Of a stretch of 64,000 bases of DNA, positions 1-8,171 are shown in pieces. A model generated the notes under the pieces. The model ran no database searches and was not told the DNA's origin. It was given only the letters and a program-made list of their open reading frames with translations. A program made the translations under genes and the position numbers. Numbering within the stretch: the first letter of the stretch is position 1; each line of letters starts with the position of its first letter. Location: the NCBI RefSeq assembly GCF_002088235.1, contig NZ_AQQV01000002.1:310001-374000 (forward strand), read 5' to 3'. Source of the DNA: Oceanococcus atlanticus. Lineage in GTDB: Bacteria; Pseudomonadota; Gammaproteobacteria; Nevskiales; Oceanococcaceae.

Positions 1-883
1 CCATGCCATCGGCAAAAACCTCAAGCACCTGACTCAGATGCTTGCAGTTCTGGGCCACGAACAACTGCGGCTGCCGTGCGGTGATGTCATAGGGCGTATT
101 CACCGCCTCGACCGACAGCGGATGCTTGCGCACCTGGCTATCATCCAGGCAACTCACACACTCGCCCAGCGATGACAGCAACCCGGCACCGAACAGTTTG
201 TAGTCGTCGCACTCGCCGACCAGCCCGTATTCCACCGTCCACCAGTGCAGGCGCGACAGCAGGGCCGCCTCGGAGCGGTTGTCGTTGGCAGCCAGTGCGC
301 GGTCCAGGGCAGCCTGGGCCGATGCGATCTGTTGCGCGCTGGCCTGAGGATCTTCCTTGACGATCGACAGATGGCGGATCGCGGCATAGACCGCGTGATC
401 AGCCGCTGTGGAGATCGCTTTCATGCCCACCGCACCGAAAGCCTGCAGATATTCGGCGTAATCAACATCGACTAAAAACGGCGCATGACCGGCCGCTTCA
501 TGCACGATATCCGGCGCGGGGGTGTAGAGGATGTGTTGCAGGCTGCGCATACCCAGCGCAATCGGCAACACCCGGCGGGCCTGAAACTCCATGAACACGG
601 CCGGCGGTATGAAACCGTCAACCACCACCGCGCTCCAGCCCAGCGTTTGCATGTGCCGGTTGATGTCGTCGATATCGGGGATGCGTTCCAGATCTATCCC
701 GGTGCGACGCAAACCCTCCAGATACACCGGATGGGCGGTGTCACGCAGCGCTTTGACCAACTGCTGCAGGGTGAAACGCCACACCGCATGGTCTTCGGCG
801 CTGTAGCTGCGCGCATGATCCTGGCGCGCCACAAAGGCCCGCAGATGGGCGGGCAAGCGTTCAATCACCTCCTGCTGGCTCAT
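1..883 (-). CDS. phhA: Aromatic amino acid hydroxylase (phenylalanine 4-monooxygenase family), 3' end outside window
   Basis: Reading down from an ATG at 883, an open frame runs off the window edge after 294 codons. The protein matches the iron- and pterin-dependent hydroxylases that convert phenylalanine to tyrosine. Iron-ligand motif PDIVHEAAGHAPF carries His128 and His133, and the third ligand is the Glu of WWTVEYGL near residue 220. The HEAAGH form of the motif belongs to the longer, less studied branch of about 500-580 residues rather than the short Pseudomonas PhhA, so roughly half the protein may lie beyond the edge. It is the last visible gene of the hpd operon, 24 bases after the FAH-family gene, which fits Phe to Tyr feeding into 4-hydroxyphenylpyruvate breakdown. 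Substrate (Phe or another aromatic amino acid) is inferred from family and context. Confidence 0.88.
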   Translation of the reverse strand, partial: MSQQEVIERLPAHLRAFVARQDHARSYSAEDHAVWRFTLQQLVKALRDTAHPVYLEGLRRTGIDLERIPDIDDINRHMQTLGWSAVVVDGFIPPAVFMEFQARRVLPIALGMRSLQHILYTPAPDIVHEAAGHAPFLVDVDYAEYLQAFGAVGMKAISTAADHAVYAAIRHLSIVKEDPQASAQQIASAQAALDRALAANDNRSEAALLSRLHWWTVEYGLVGECDDYKLFGAGLLSSLGECVSCLDDSQVRKHPLSVEAVNTPYDITARQPQLFVAQNCKHLSQVLEVFADGM

Positions 884-907
884 GATCGTCGCGCCGTCCT
901 ACCGCGC

Positions 908-1924
908 TCAGCCTGACCTGGCCGGCGGCTGCACCGTTTGCTCGATGGCGCCGAAGATCGAGGCACCCGTCTGATCAAGCATCTCGATGCGAATCTGATC
1001 GCCCGGCTGCATGAACGCGGTCGCCGGCTGGCCGTCGCGTATGGTTTCGATCATGCGCAATTCGGCAATGCAGGAATAACCGCGCCCACCATCGGCGATG
1101 GCCGATCCATGCGCCGTACCCTGCTTGTTGGAAACGGTGCCCGAACCAATGATGGCGCCAGCCCCCATCTCACGGGTGCGACAGGCATGCGCAATCAGCT
1201 GGCCGAAATGAAAGGTCATGTCCTCGCCCGCCTGTGGTCGACCAAAAGGCTGCGCATTGAGGGTGCTCAGCAGTGGCCGACACACTCGCCCGCCCTGCCA
1301 TGCCCCGGCCAGTTCATCCGGGGTCACCGCAACAGGCGAAAATGCCGAGGCCGGCTTGGACTGGTAGAAGCCGAAACCCTTGGCCAGCTCGCCCGGGATC
1401 AGCTGACGCAGCGACACATCATTGACCAGCATCAGCAGACGCACGCTGTCCAGCGCCTGCAGCGAGTCAACGCCCATGGCGACATCGCCGGTGATCACCG
1501 CGATCTCGGCCTCAAAGTCGATACCACCGGCCGGGTCGGCCACAATCGGATCGCACGGCCCGACAAAGCAATCGGAGCCGCCCTGGTAGATCAGCGGGTC
1601 GCTCCAGAAACTGTCCGGCAGCTCGGCGCCACGCGCCCGTCGCACCAGCTCCACGTGGTTCACGTAGGCGCTGCCATCGGCCCAGTGGTAGGCACGCGGC
1701 AGCGGCGAACTGCAGACCTGAGGATCAAAAGCCCGGGCCTGACTGCAGTCGCCTTGCTCAAGCTGCGCGGCGACCGCGCGCAAGGCCGGCTCACAGTCCG
1801 ACCAGTTGTCCAGAGCAGCCTGCATCGTGAGCGCGATCTCCGGCACCTCAACAGCCCATTGCAGATCACGCGAAACCACCAGCAGGCGCCCATCTCGTCC
1901 GTCTTTCAGGCTTGCCAGTTTCAT
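908..1924 (-). CDS. Fumarylacetoacetate hydrolase-family protein
   Basis: A 338-residue protein of the FAH superfamily, which hydrolyses C-C bonds of beta-diketo acids; in the tyrosine pathway the last step splits fumarylacetoacetate into fumarate and acetoacetate. It begins MKLASLKDGRDGRLLVV and has the family features of a metal-binding core (DFEAEIAVITGDV region) and a C-terminal GDQIRIEM segment. It belongs to the roughly 330-residue bacterial type, shorter than the 420-residue classic fumarylacetoacetase. The ATG at 1924 is chosen over an upstream frame extension because it overlaps the stop of the preceding gene as ATGA, indicating translational coupling. Role in tyrosine degradation is inferred from the operon. 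Confidence 0.85.
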   Translation of the reverse strand: MKLASLKDGRDGRLLVVSRDLQWAVEVPEIALTMQAALDNWSDCEPALRAVAAQLEQGDCSQARAFDPQVCSSPLPRAYHWADGSAYVNHVELVRRARGAELPDSFWSDPLIYQGGSDCFVGPCDPIVADPAGGIDFEAEIAVITGDVAMGVDSLQALDSVRLLMLVNDVSLRQLIPGELAKGFGFYQSKPASAFSPVAVTPDELAGAWQGGRVCRPLLSTLNAQPFGRPQAGEDMTFHFGQLIAHACRTREMGAGAIIGSGTVSNKQGTAHGSAIADGGRGYSCIAELRMIETIRDGQPATAFMQPGDQIRIEMLDQTGASIFGAIEQTVQPPARSG

Positions 1925-2466
1925 ACGCTGTGCTCCTTGCGGGTTCTGTCGTGCAACCAGGCCGCATGGCGCGGCGCCTTCTTGGTGCGGCTCCACTCTT
2001 CAAGCATGGCCGGGGCCACCTCGGCAAGACGGGCCATGTCCTGGGGGCTGTGCGTATTGGCCGCCAGCTCGATGCGGTGCCCGTTCGGGTCGAAGAAATA
2101 CAGTGACTGAAAAATACAGTGATCAGTCGGCCCCAGCACCTCCAGCCCAAGATCCAGCAAATGCGCTTTGGCGGCGTGCAGGTCTTCAACACTGGCCAGC
2201 TCGAAAGCGATGTGCTGAACCCAGTCCGGGGTGTTGCTGTCGCGGCCCATAGGCGCAGCTCCAGGCAACTCGAAAAAAGCCAGCACATTGCCCATGCCGG
2301 CATCCAGAAACACGTGCATGTAAGGATCGGGCTGACCGGTGGACGGCACCTCATCCTCGGCAATGGCCAGCACGAAGCGCATGTTCAAAGCGCGCTGGTA
2401 GAACTCGACAGTTTCCCGCGCGTCGTGGCAGCGATAGGCCACATGATGAATGCGTTGCAGTTGCAT
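1921..2466 (-). CDS. VOC (glyoxalase/bleomycin resistance) family protein
   Basis: A 181-residue vicinal-oxygen-chelate protein. The first module starts QRIHHVAYRCHDARETVEFY, and the second contains WVQHIAFELASVEDL and ends with the FDPNGHRIEL strand that usually supplies the metal-binding Glu, so His/His/Glu ligands are plausible. The start has a strong GAGGAGG ribosome site overlapping the hpd stop nine bases upstream, and the 3' end overlaps the FAH-family gene as ATGA. It is therefore an integral member of the aromatic degradation operon, but its reaction is unknown. No homogentisate dioxygenase or maleylacetoacetate isomerase is visible here, so a ring-cleavage or isomerase-like role is possible but unproven. 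Confidence 0.8.
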   Translation of the reverse strand: MQLQRIHHVAYRCHDARETVEFYQRALNMRFVLAIAEDEVPSTGQPDPYMHVFLDAGMGNVLAFFELPGAAPMGRDSNTPDWVQHIAFELASVEDLHAAKAHLLDLGLEVLGPTDHCIFQSLYFFDPNGHRIELAANTHSPQDMARLAEVAPAMLEEWSRTKKAPRHAAWLHDRTRKEHSV

Positions 2467-2475
2467 GCGGCCTCC

Positions 2476-3594
2476 TCAGCTTGCGCCTTCGGCATCGGCC
2501 AGTGAACCACGCCGGATCTGGTCACGCTCCATCGACTCGAACAGGGCCTGGAAATTGCCCTCGCCAAAGCCTTCATCTTTTTTGCGCTGGATGAATTCGA
2601 AGAAAATCGGGCCGATCAGGGTTTCGGAGAAGATCTGCAACAGCAGCCTCGGATCACCATCGGTGGTCGAGCCATCCAGAAGAATGCCCCGCGTCTTGAG
2701 GGCTTCGACCGGCTCGCCATGCCCTGGCAGGCGTTCATCAAGCATCTCGTAGTAGGCCGCCGGCGGTGGCGTCATGAAACGCATACCAAGCGCCTTGAGC
2801 TTGTCCCAGGCGGCGATCAGATCGTCACAGGCAAAGGCAATATGCTGGATCCCTTCGCCGTTGTAGGCCATCAGGTATTCCTCGATCTGGCCCTTGCCCC
2901 CTTGCGCCTCTTCGTTGAGGGGAATCCGAATCTTGCCGTCCGGCGCCGTCATCGCCCGCGAGGTCAGTCCGGTGTATTCACCCTTGATGTCGAAGTAGCG
3001 AATCTCGCGGAAGTTGAACAGGTGCTCATAGTACTTGGCCCAGTAGTCCATGCGCCCGCGATAGACATTGTGGGTGAGGTGATCGATCACCTCGAAGCCA
3101 CAGCCCGGCGGGTGGCGCTCCACGCCGTCGAGATACACAAAGTCGATGTCGTAGATCGAAAGCGCTTCATCGTAGCGGTCGATCAGGTAGACGATGGCAC
3201 CGCCGATGCCCTTGATGGCCGGCAGATTGAGTTCCATGGGCCCCACCGGCACGGCCACAGGCTGCGCGCCCAGGGCCAGTGCACGACGGTAAGCCGCGGC
3301 AGCGTCCTTGACCCGAAAGCCCATGCCGCAGGCACCGGGACCATGCTCTTCTGTGTAATACGCCGCCGGTGAGGGTTGTTCGTAATTGGCGATGAAATTG
3401 ATGCCACCCTGACGCCACAGATCGACATCCTTGGAGCGGTGACGCGCCACATGGGTGAAACCCAGCATGCGGAAAACCGGTTCCAGTACGCCACGCTCGC
3501 GGCTGGCGAATTCAACGAACTCGAAGCCATCCAGCCCCATGGGATTGTCCAACACATCAGCCACCCGCGTTCTCCTCGTTATGGGTGACTTCAT
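2476..3594 (-). CDS. hpd: 4-hydroxyphenylpyruvate dioxygenase
   Basis: Converts 4-hydroxyphenylpyruvate to homogentisate with O2 and Fe(II), in the cytoplasm. The 372-residue length is normal for bacterial HPPD. The two VOC domains are intact; predicted iron ligands are His172 (VIDHLTHNV), His251 (GIQHIAF) and Glu333 in [18 protein letters not shown], the diagnostic C-terminal helix motif. The ATG at 3594 is preferred over a TTG 21 bases upstream because GGAGG stands about ten bases before it. First gene of a four-gene operon and divergent from an Lrp-type regulator, which is the likely controller. Confidence 0.96.
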   Translation of the reverse strand: MKSPITRRTRVADVLDNPMGLDGFEFVEFASRERGVLEPVFRMLGFTHVARHRSKDVDLWRQGGINFIANYEQPSPAAYYTEEHGPGACGMGFRVKDAAAAYRRALALGAQPVAVPVGPMELNLPAIKGIGGAIVYLIDRYDEALSIYDIDFVYLDGVERHPPGCGFEVIDHLTHNVYRGRMDYWAKYYEHLFNFREIRYFDIKGEYTGLTSRAMTAPDGKIRIPLNEEAQGGKGQIEEYLMAYNGEGIQHIAFACDDLIAAWDKLKALGMRFMTPPPAAYYEMLDERLPGHGEPVEALKTRGILLDGSTTDGDPRLLLQIFSETLIGPIFFEFIQRKKDEGFGEGNFQALFESMERDQIRRGSLADAEGAS

Positions 3595-3660
3595 GCTACG
3601 CCCGCCTCCGGGCAATATGTCGTCTTTTATTGCCTCTGATCTGATAATATCGGTGCTTTC

Positions 3661-3676
3661 ATCTCATATTTGAGAT
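3661..3676. promoter_or_regulatory. Inverted repeat, probable Lrp-type operator in the hpd/lrp divergent region
   Basis: A perfect ATCTCA-N4-TGAGAT palindrome ends four bases before the regulator's ATG and lies about 70 bases upstream of hpd. Lrp/AsnC proteins bind short AT-rich inverted repeats and commonly autoregulate. No Shine-Dalgarno sequence is visible before the regulator ATG, so binding here would block both promoter clearance and initiation. That it is the operator is an inference from position and symmetry. Confidence 0.55.
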
Positions 3677-3680
3677 ATTT

Positions 3681-4169
3681 ATGAATGATTCCACCCATTC
3701 GGCGCTCAATAAAACCAATCGCCGAATTCTGCGCGAGCTGCAGCAGGACGGCCGCGTTTCCAATGTGGATCTGGCTGCACGGGTGGGTATCTCCGAGTCC
3801 CCCTGCTTTCGTCGTGTACGTCAGCTCGAAGCCGATGGCTTGATTACCGGCTACAGCGCGCATCTGGATCAGCGCAAGATCGGCCTGCCGGTCACGGCCT
3901 ATGTCCAGGTCACGATCGACAAACACGACGAGCAGATTCGCAGTGCCTTCCTGCGTCAGGTCTACGCCGAAGAACACATCGTGGAATGTCACGCCATGAC
4001 CGGCGCCTCGGATTACCTGCTGAAAGTTGTGGCCCAGAGCATCGACCACTTCTCCGAGCTGAGCATGAACGGCATACTGCGTTGGCCGGGCGTGCAGAAC
4101 ATCGAATCGCAGTTCAGCCTCAACGCGATCAAGGTCAATGGTGCGCTTCCCCTGGTTGCCCCGGGTTAA
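3681..4169 (+). CDS. Lrp/AsnC family transcriptional regulator
   Basis: A 162-residue feast/famine regulator. The N-terminal helix-turn-helix covers about residues 10-60 (TNRRILRELQQDGRVSNVDL, then VGISESPCFRRVRQLE), and the C-terminal RAM ligand-binding domain follows (VTAYVQVTI to SQFSLNAIK). The helix pattern with ESPCFRRV resembles regulators of amino acid catabolism. It is divergent from hpd, so it most likely senses an aromatic or branched amino acid and controls the hpd operon, as Lrp-type regulators do for phhA/hpd in other Gammaproteobacteria. Ligand and sign of regulation are not determinable from sequence. Confidence 0.92.
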   Translation: MNDSTHSALNKTNRRILRELQQDGRVSNVDLAARVGISESPCFRRVRQLEADGLITGYSAHLDQRKIGLPVTAYVQVTIDKHDEQIRSAFLRQVYAEEHIVECHAMTGASDYLLKVVAQSIDHFSELSMNGILRWPGVQNIESQFSLNAIKVNGALPLVAPG

Positions 4170-4219
4170 TCAATACGCAAAGCCGCATCGGCCATCCGCA
4201 AGGCAACAACCCGATACCC

Positions 4220-4798
4220 ATGAGCCATCCCACTGCCACCAAAACCAAACGACGTGCGGGTGGCGCAGTGCATGCCGGCTTAACCGGATTGATGCTCGCG
4301 TATTCCTCTGCCCATGCGGCGCCGGGCGAGATCAGGCAAGGTCCGCTGGTTGAAGCTGGAAGACACCTGCCTGCTCGCTCCCAAAGTTTGATGCTGCATG
4401 GCTATGCACAGCAATTGAACCTGGCAAACCACGCCGCACCATCACGCCCCCATCCAGTCACTACCATCGGATTGACGGTCGCCGGCCTCAGCGGTCTGGC
4501 CATGGCCCATACCAAGGGTCGCCATGACAAGATCGATCACATCATGGCCGGCTATCTGGTCGGACTGGCGACTTCGGGCATCTACACCCTATACACCAAG
4601 GAACCGGATTCGCGCCGTTCCAGAGCCATTGCCTTTTTGCTCGGGGTCGCCGCCTCAGCCGCGGTCGGCGCGCTGAAAGAAGAATATGACGGCCGCAGCG
4701 GCACCGGTCAGGTCGACGATGTGGACATATACGCGACCATCGGCGGCGGCGTGGGCGGCGCCTTCACCATAGGTCTGATCGACTGGTTGTTTCTGTAA
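4220..4798 (+). CDS. YfiM-like membrane or periplasmic protein of unknown function
   Basis: A 192-residue protein with an N-terminal segment ending SSAHAAPGE that looks like a signal peptide. The C-terminal half shows DKIDHIMAGYLVGLATSG, a hydrophobic segment, then KEEYDGRSGTGQVDDVDIYAT and a glycine-rich GGGVGGAF helix. The pattern of D-K-x-x-H, K-E-x-x-D and a later D followed by a Gly-rich helix resembles the YfiM/DUF2279 group of small lipoproteins; this is a pattern match by eye only. The ATG at 4220 was chosen because the longer frame would overlap the regulator gene by almost 200 bases. Confidence 0.6.
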   Translation: MSHPTATKTKRRAGGAVHAGLTGLMLAYSSAHAAPGEIRQGPLVEAGRHLPARSQSLMLHGYAQQLNLANHAAPSRPHPVTTIGLTVAGLSGLAMAHTKGRHDKIDHIMAGYLVGLATSGIYTLYTKEPDSRRSRAIAFLLGVAASAAVGALKEEYDGRSGTGQVDDVDIYATIGGGVGGAFTIGLIDWLFL

Positions 4799-4814
4799 GC
4801 ACGCCACGGCGTGC
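4799..4814 (+). terminator. Short hairpin after the YfiM-like gene
   Basis: GCACGC-CACG-GCGTGC directly abuts the TAA stop. The six-base stem is GC-rich but no T-run follows, so it could only be a weak or Rho-assisted terminator. Confidence 0.3.
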
Positions 4815-4891
4815 AGAATTGTCGATCCACTCAGGGTAGGATGGCGCCCTGACTCCGCGCCCCACTTCGGCCAACACCACAAGCACCCCCA

Positions 4892-5623
4892 ATGCCCGTC
4901 CTTCCCGACCAATACGTCTGGCTGTTTTCTTCCAGCATGTTGCTGCTGGTCTGGCTGCTGCTGTTCGCGTTCAATCCCTCACACCGACGCATCATGCTGG
5001 TATCCAGCCTGATTGCGATGCCCTTCGGGCTGACTCAACCGGCCTTTCTGCAGTCTTACTGGACACCTCCCGGAGTGCTCGATCTGGCGGCCCGGTTCGG
5101 ATTTGACATCGAGTGCCTGATCTTCTGTTTCGCCATCGCCGGCATCAATGTATCGCTGCTCAAGCTGTACTGGGGCCAGGTCATCCTGCCGACCACCGAC
5201 CCGGTACGGCAGCCCCAGATCAACCGCTGGTTCTGGTTCACCCTGGCCACCCCGTTCGTGCTGCTTGGCGTGCTCTATTTCGTGTGGCAGGGCAATCCGA
5301 TTTACTGGTCGCTGCTGGCCCAGACCGGCGGTGCACTGGCCTGCATGTGGTGCTTTCGCGAGGCCGCCGCAAAGCTGCTGCTGGTCAGCCTGCCCTTCAC
5401 CGCCATGTACATGGCGCTGTGCCTGCTCATGGATGCCCTGGCGCCGGGCTATTTCGATCGCTTCTGGAACATCAGCGACATCAGCGGCATCACGCTGCTC
5501 GGCGTGCCGATTGAAGAGCCCTTGTTTGCCGCCACCTTCAGCGTCTGCGCCAACGGCATTTACCTGCATGTGCTGTGGAATCGCTACGGCCGCAAACCCC
5601 AGGGCGCGCCCAGCCCGGCCTGA
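4892..5623 (+). CDS. Lycopene cyclase-domain integral membrane protein
   Basis: A 243-residue protein with about seven membrane helices. Two halves each carry the acidic motif expected of heterodimer-type (CrtYc/CrtYd-like) lycopene cyclases: GFDIECLIFCFAIAG in the first half and LLGVPIEEPLFAATFS in the second, the latter being the classic P-x-E-E-x-x-F pattern. Length equals that of the fused c+d cyclases of archaea and myxobacteria. No other carotenoid gene (crtB, crtI, crtE) is in the window, so the substrate could be lycopene, a terminal ring of another isoprenoid, or something else. Domain assignment is moderately sure; function is not. Confidence 0.68.
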   Translation: MPVLPDQYVWLFSSSMLLLVWLLLFAFNPSHRRIMLVSSLIAMPFGLTQPAFLQSYWTPPGVLDLAARFGFDIECLIFCFAIAGINVSLLKLYWGQVILPTTDPVRQPQINRWFWFTLATPFVLLGVLYFVWQGNPIYWSLLAQTGGALACMWCFREAAAKLLLVSLPFTAMYMALCLLMDALAPGYFDRFWNISDISGITLLGVPIEEPLFAATFSVCANGIYLHVLWNRYGRKPQGAPSPA

Positions 5624-5733
5624 ACCCGAAACGCCAGCACCCTGATTTGTCGGCAATTTTTGCGACTGTCATCGACGCGTCATGAAAGTACTCTAGGCGC
5701 TCTTTGTGGCTCATCCAGGGATAGGGGAACCCC

Positions 5734-8124
5734 ATGGCTCATACCAATGCCAAACTCGCCAGTTGTCTGGCACTTGGCCTGCTGCTTGCAGGCTGTAATG
5801 GCGGACGCGAAAGCAGCCCACGCGAAACCACCACGGATCAGGTGTTTTCCGCGGCCAATCAGTGTTTCGTGCTGGAATCCGGTGAAGGCTTTGTCAGTGC
5901 CGACAACGACAGCGCGCTTTACACCCTCTCAGCTAACGCCGATGCGGCCGCGGCGTTCTATTTCAAACCCGCCAGGCTGGGCGATTACCTGCTGCTTTCA
6001 CACTACAGCCGAGCGCAGGGCGAACGCGGTAACAAGTCACTGCTCGGCATTTCCGACCCGCTCGGCGAGCTGCTGGATGACACCGGCAACTTCATTGGCG
6101 AGGTTGGCTACGTGGTCTCGGCGGTCGGCGACATTCTGGACTTCGCCACCGACCCCCTCGCCCCGCTGGGCGGCCCGGTCCGCGATCTGGGCGAAGGCCT
6201 GGGCGGTGTGGGCGGCCAGCTGGGCGATCAGAACGTCGCACCGCGCCTGGCCATGGTCGATGAAGCCAGCGACCTGGCCGTCTGGACACTGACGGAACGG
6301 GCGCCGGGCAAAGTCAGCCTCAAGAATGCGGTCACCGGACAAACGCTGGCTGTGGCCAACGGGCAACTGGGCCTGACCTCCGCGGCCCGAGCGGCTGAGG
6401 CCAGCGAATTCCGCATGATCCCAACCCAGGGCTGCGACAGCTACCCGGAAGCGTCGCTCAACGCCACCGTGTTGGACAAGCGAGGCCCGGCCAAGTACCT
6501 CAATGAAGTCGCCTTGTTTACGCAGGGCCCCAACGCCTCGCTAATTGGCGATGAGGATGTCTACGGCTTCATCGATGCGCACTCGCACATCACCGCCTAC
6601 GAATTTATCGGCGGGCGGGTTAACTACGGCGATCCGTTCCACAAATTCGGGGTTGATCACGCACTGGATAACTGCGCCGTCAACCATGGACCACAGGGTC
6701 TCCTCGGCCTGGTCGAAACCGTGACCTCCGGCCATGGGCAACCGGCCCACCAAACCCGCGGCTGGCCCGACTTTCCATTCTGGCCACGTCACAATTCGCT
6801 GCAGCACCATCAGTCCTACTACCGCTGGATTGAGCGCGCACACCTCGCCGGCCTGAAGATTCTGGTCAACCACTTCACCGGCAACGAAGTGCTGTGTCAG
6901 CTCAACCCTCAGAAGCAGAATGCCTGCGACTTCGAAGACAACTGGCGTCTGCAGGCGCAGCGCATTTTTGAAATGCAGGACTACATCGACGCGCAGCACG
7001 GCGGCCCGGGCCAGGGCTGGTTCCGCATTGTCGACACACCGGCCGATGCGCGTCGCATCATTGATGAAGGCAAGCTCGCCGTCGTCCTCGGAATAGAGAT
7101 TTCCAAGATCTTCAATTGTGGCGAGTTCCTGGGCATGTCTGAGTGCTCGGTTGAAGAGATGACCGAGCGTCTTGACGCGGCCTACCGCGTCGGCATCCGG
7201 CATATTTTCCCCATTCACAAGTTCGACAACGCCTTTGGCGGGGTCGTACCGGATGAAGCGTTGGGGATCGGCACCGTACTCTACGTGGGCAACCTGGCCG
7301 AAACCGGACATATGCTTGAGTTCGAAGAGTGTCCGGAAAACTTTGTCAGCGATTCCGCCAACGACGAAAACGCTCCGAATCCGCTGGGCATCATTGATCA
7401 GCTTCTGTTCCAGCTGGAATATGTCGAGGGTCAGGTCCAGCAAACACCGATCCCGCTGCCGCCCCTGATTCCGGCCACTGAACAGGGCCTGTGCAACGTC
7501 CGTGGCCTGACTGAAATCGGCCATGCGTTCATCGACGAACTGATGAAGCGACGCATGATCATCGAGGTCGACCACTCCTCGCGCAAGGTCATCGACCGCA
7601 TTTTCGAACTGGCCGAGGTCAATGGCTACCCGGGGCTGACCAGCAGCCACGACTGGCTCAATTCAGAAGAGCTGCTTGATCGCCTGGTTGCCAACGGCGG
7701 CAACATCAGTCGCTTTGTCAGCGCCCGCGAACAATGGGTGGACCGTCTCAACAAGGTTGATCAGCGTCCGGCAAGCCAAATGGTGGCCGGCCTGCCCACC
7801 ACCGGTATGGCCTCGGATGTGAACGGCATTGCCAGCCTGCCGGGCAACAGTGGCGAAGCAGGAACCCCGCTGTACCCGTTCACCTCGGTGGACGGTCGGG
7901 TGCAATTCGAAGAACAGGTCACCGGCGACCACGTATTCAATCTGTATGAAGGTCGCGGTGTCGCCCACTATGGCCTGTACCCGGATCAGATTGCCGACAT
8001 GCAGCGTTACACCAGCGAACGTTCGCCCGAGGAGATTGATCGCGCCCTGCGCCAGTTCTTCAGCTCGGCAGAAGCCTATCTGCGCATGTGGGAACGCACT
8101 GAAGCCTGGCGCCCGCTGGAGTAA
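5734..8124 (+). CDS. Large lipoprotein with membrane dipeptidase (M19)-like amidohydrolase domain
   Basis: A 796-residue exported protein. A lipoprotein signal peptide ends LLLAG-Cys21, giving a mature start CNGGR. Residues 40-100 form a beta-rich region, then a hydrophobic Gly/Leu-rich stretch (107-166) with repeated DPLG, VGY, GGPV and GLGGVGG units. A TIM-barrel hydrolase begins near 280: candidate metal ligands are His283/His285 (DAHSH), Glu455 (GIEIS), His614 (VDHSS) and His639 (SSHDW), with Asp695 near the end, an order like that of renal dipeptidase. Substrate unknown. The ATG follows AGGGG. A perfect hairpin follows the stop. +2 Asn would favour outer-membrane sorting under the E. coli Lol rule. 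Confidence 0.72.
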   Translation: MAHTNAKLASCLALGLLLAGCNGGRESSPRETTTDQVFSAANQCFVLESGEGFVSADNDSALYTLSANADAAAAFYFKPARLGDYLLLSHYSRAQGERGNKSLLGISDPLGELLDDTGNFIGEVGYVVSAVGDILDFATDPLAPLGGPVRDLGEGLGGVGGQLGDQNVAPRLAMVDEASDLAVWTLTERAPGKVSLKNAVTGQTLAVANGQLGLTSAARAAEASEFRMIPTQGCDSYPEASLNATVLDKRGPAKYLNEVALFTQGPNASLIGDEDVYGFIDAHSHITAYEFIGGRVNYGDPFHKFGVDHALDNCAVNHGPQGLLGLVETVTSGHGQPAHQTRGWPDFPFWPRHNSLQHHQSYYRWIERAHLAGLKILVNHFTGNEVLCQLNPQKQNACDFEDNWRLQAQRIFEMQDYIDAQHGGPGQGWFRIVDTPADARRIIDEGKLAVVLGIEISKIFNCGEFLGMSECSVEEMTERLDAAYRVGIRHIFPIHKFDNAFGGVVPDEALGIGTVLYVGNLAETGHMLEFEECPENFVSDSANDENAPNPLGIIDQLLFQLEYVEGQVQQTPIPLPPLIPATEQGLCNVRGLTEIGHAFIDELMKRRMIIEVDHSSRKVIDRIFELAEVNGYPGLTSSHDWLNSEELLDRLVANGGNISRFVSAREQWVDRLNKVDQRPASQMVAGLPTTGMASDVNGIASLPGNSGEAGTPLYPFTSVDGRVQFEEQVTGDHVFNLYEGRGVAHYGLYPDQIADMQRYTSERSPEEIDRALRQFFSSAEAYLRMWERTEAWRPLE

Positions 8125-8131
8125 GCATGAT

Positions 8132-8165
8132 GTGGTGCGCCGGGCGTAACGCCCCGGCGCACCAC
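8132..8165. terminator. Bidirectional terminator hairpin between convergent genes
   Basis: A perfect 13-base-pair stem (GTGGTGCGCCGGG against CCCGGCGCACCAC) with an 8-base loop sits between the lipoprotein stop and the stop of the convergent oxidoreductase. It lacks a T-run, so termination strength is uncertain, but position and stability fit a shared terminator. Confidence 0.65.
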
Positions 8166-8171
8166 CGTCAC

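Noticed and set aside
938-2110. Long plus-strand open frame opposite the FAH-family and VOC genes
   Set aside because: Shadow of the real genes in GC-rich DNA; no recognisable domain.
1921-2466. VOC protein as the missing homogentisate dioxygenase
   Set aside because: HmgA is a cupin-fold enzyme of about 430 residues; this protein is far shorter and of another fold.
3986-4219. N-terminal extension of the YfiM-like gene into the Lrp regulator gene
   Set aside because: Would overlap a well-supported gene by nearly 200 bases and hide the signal peptide.
5724-5733. GGGG-AA-CCCC just before the M19-like lipoprotein ATG as an RNA switch
   Set aside because: A two-base loop is too tight for a stable hairpin; it is probably just the ribosome-binding region.
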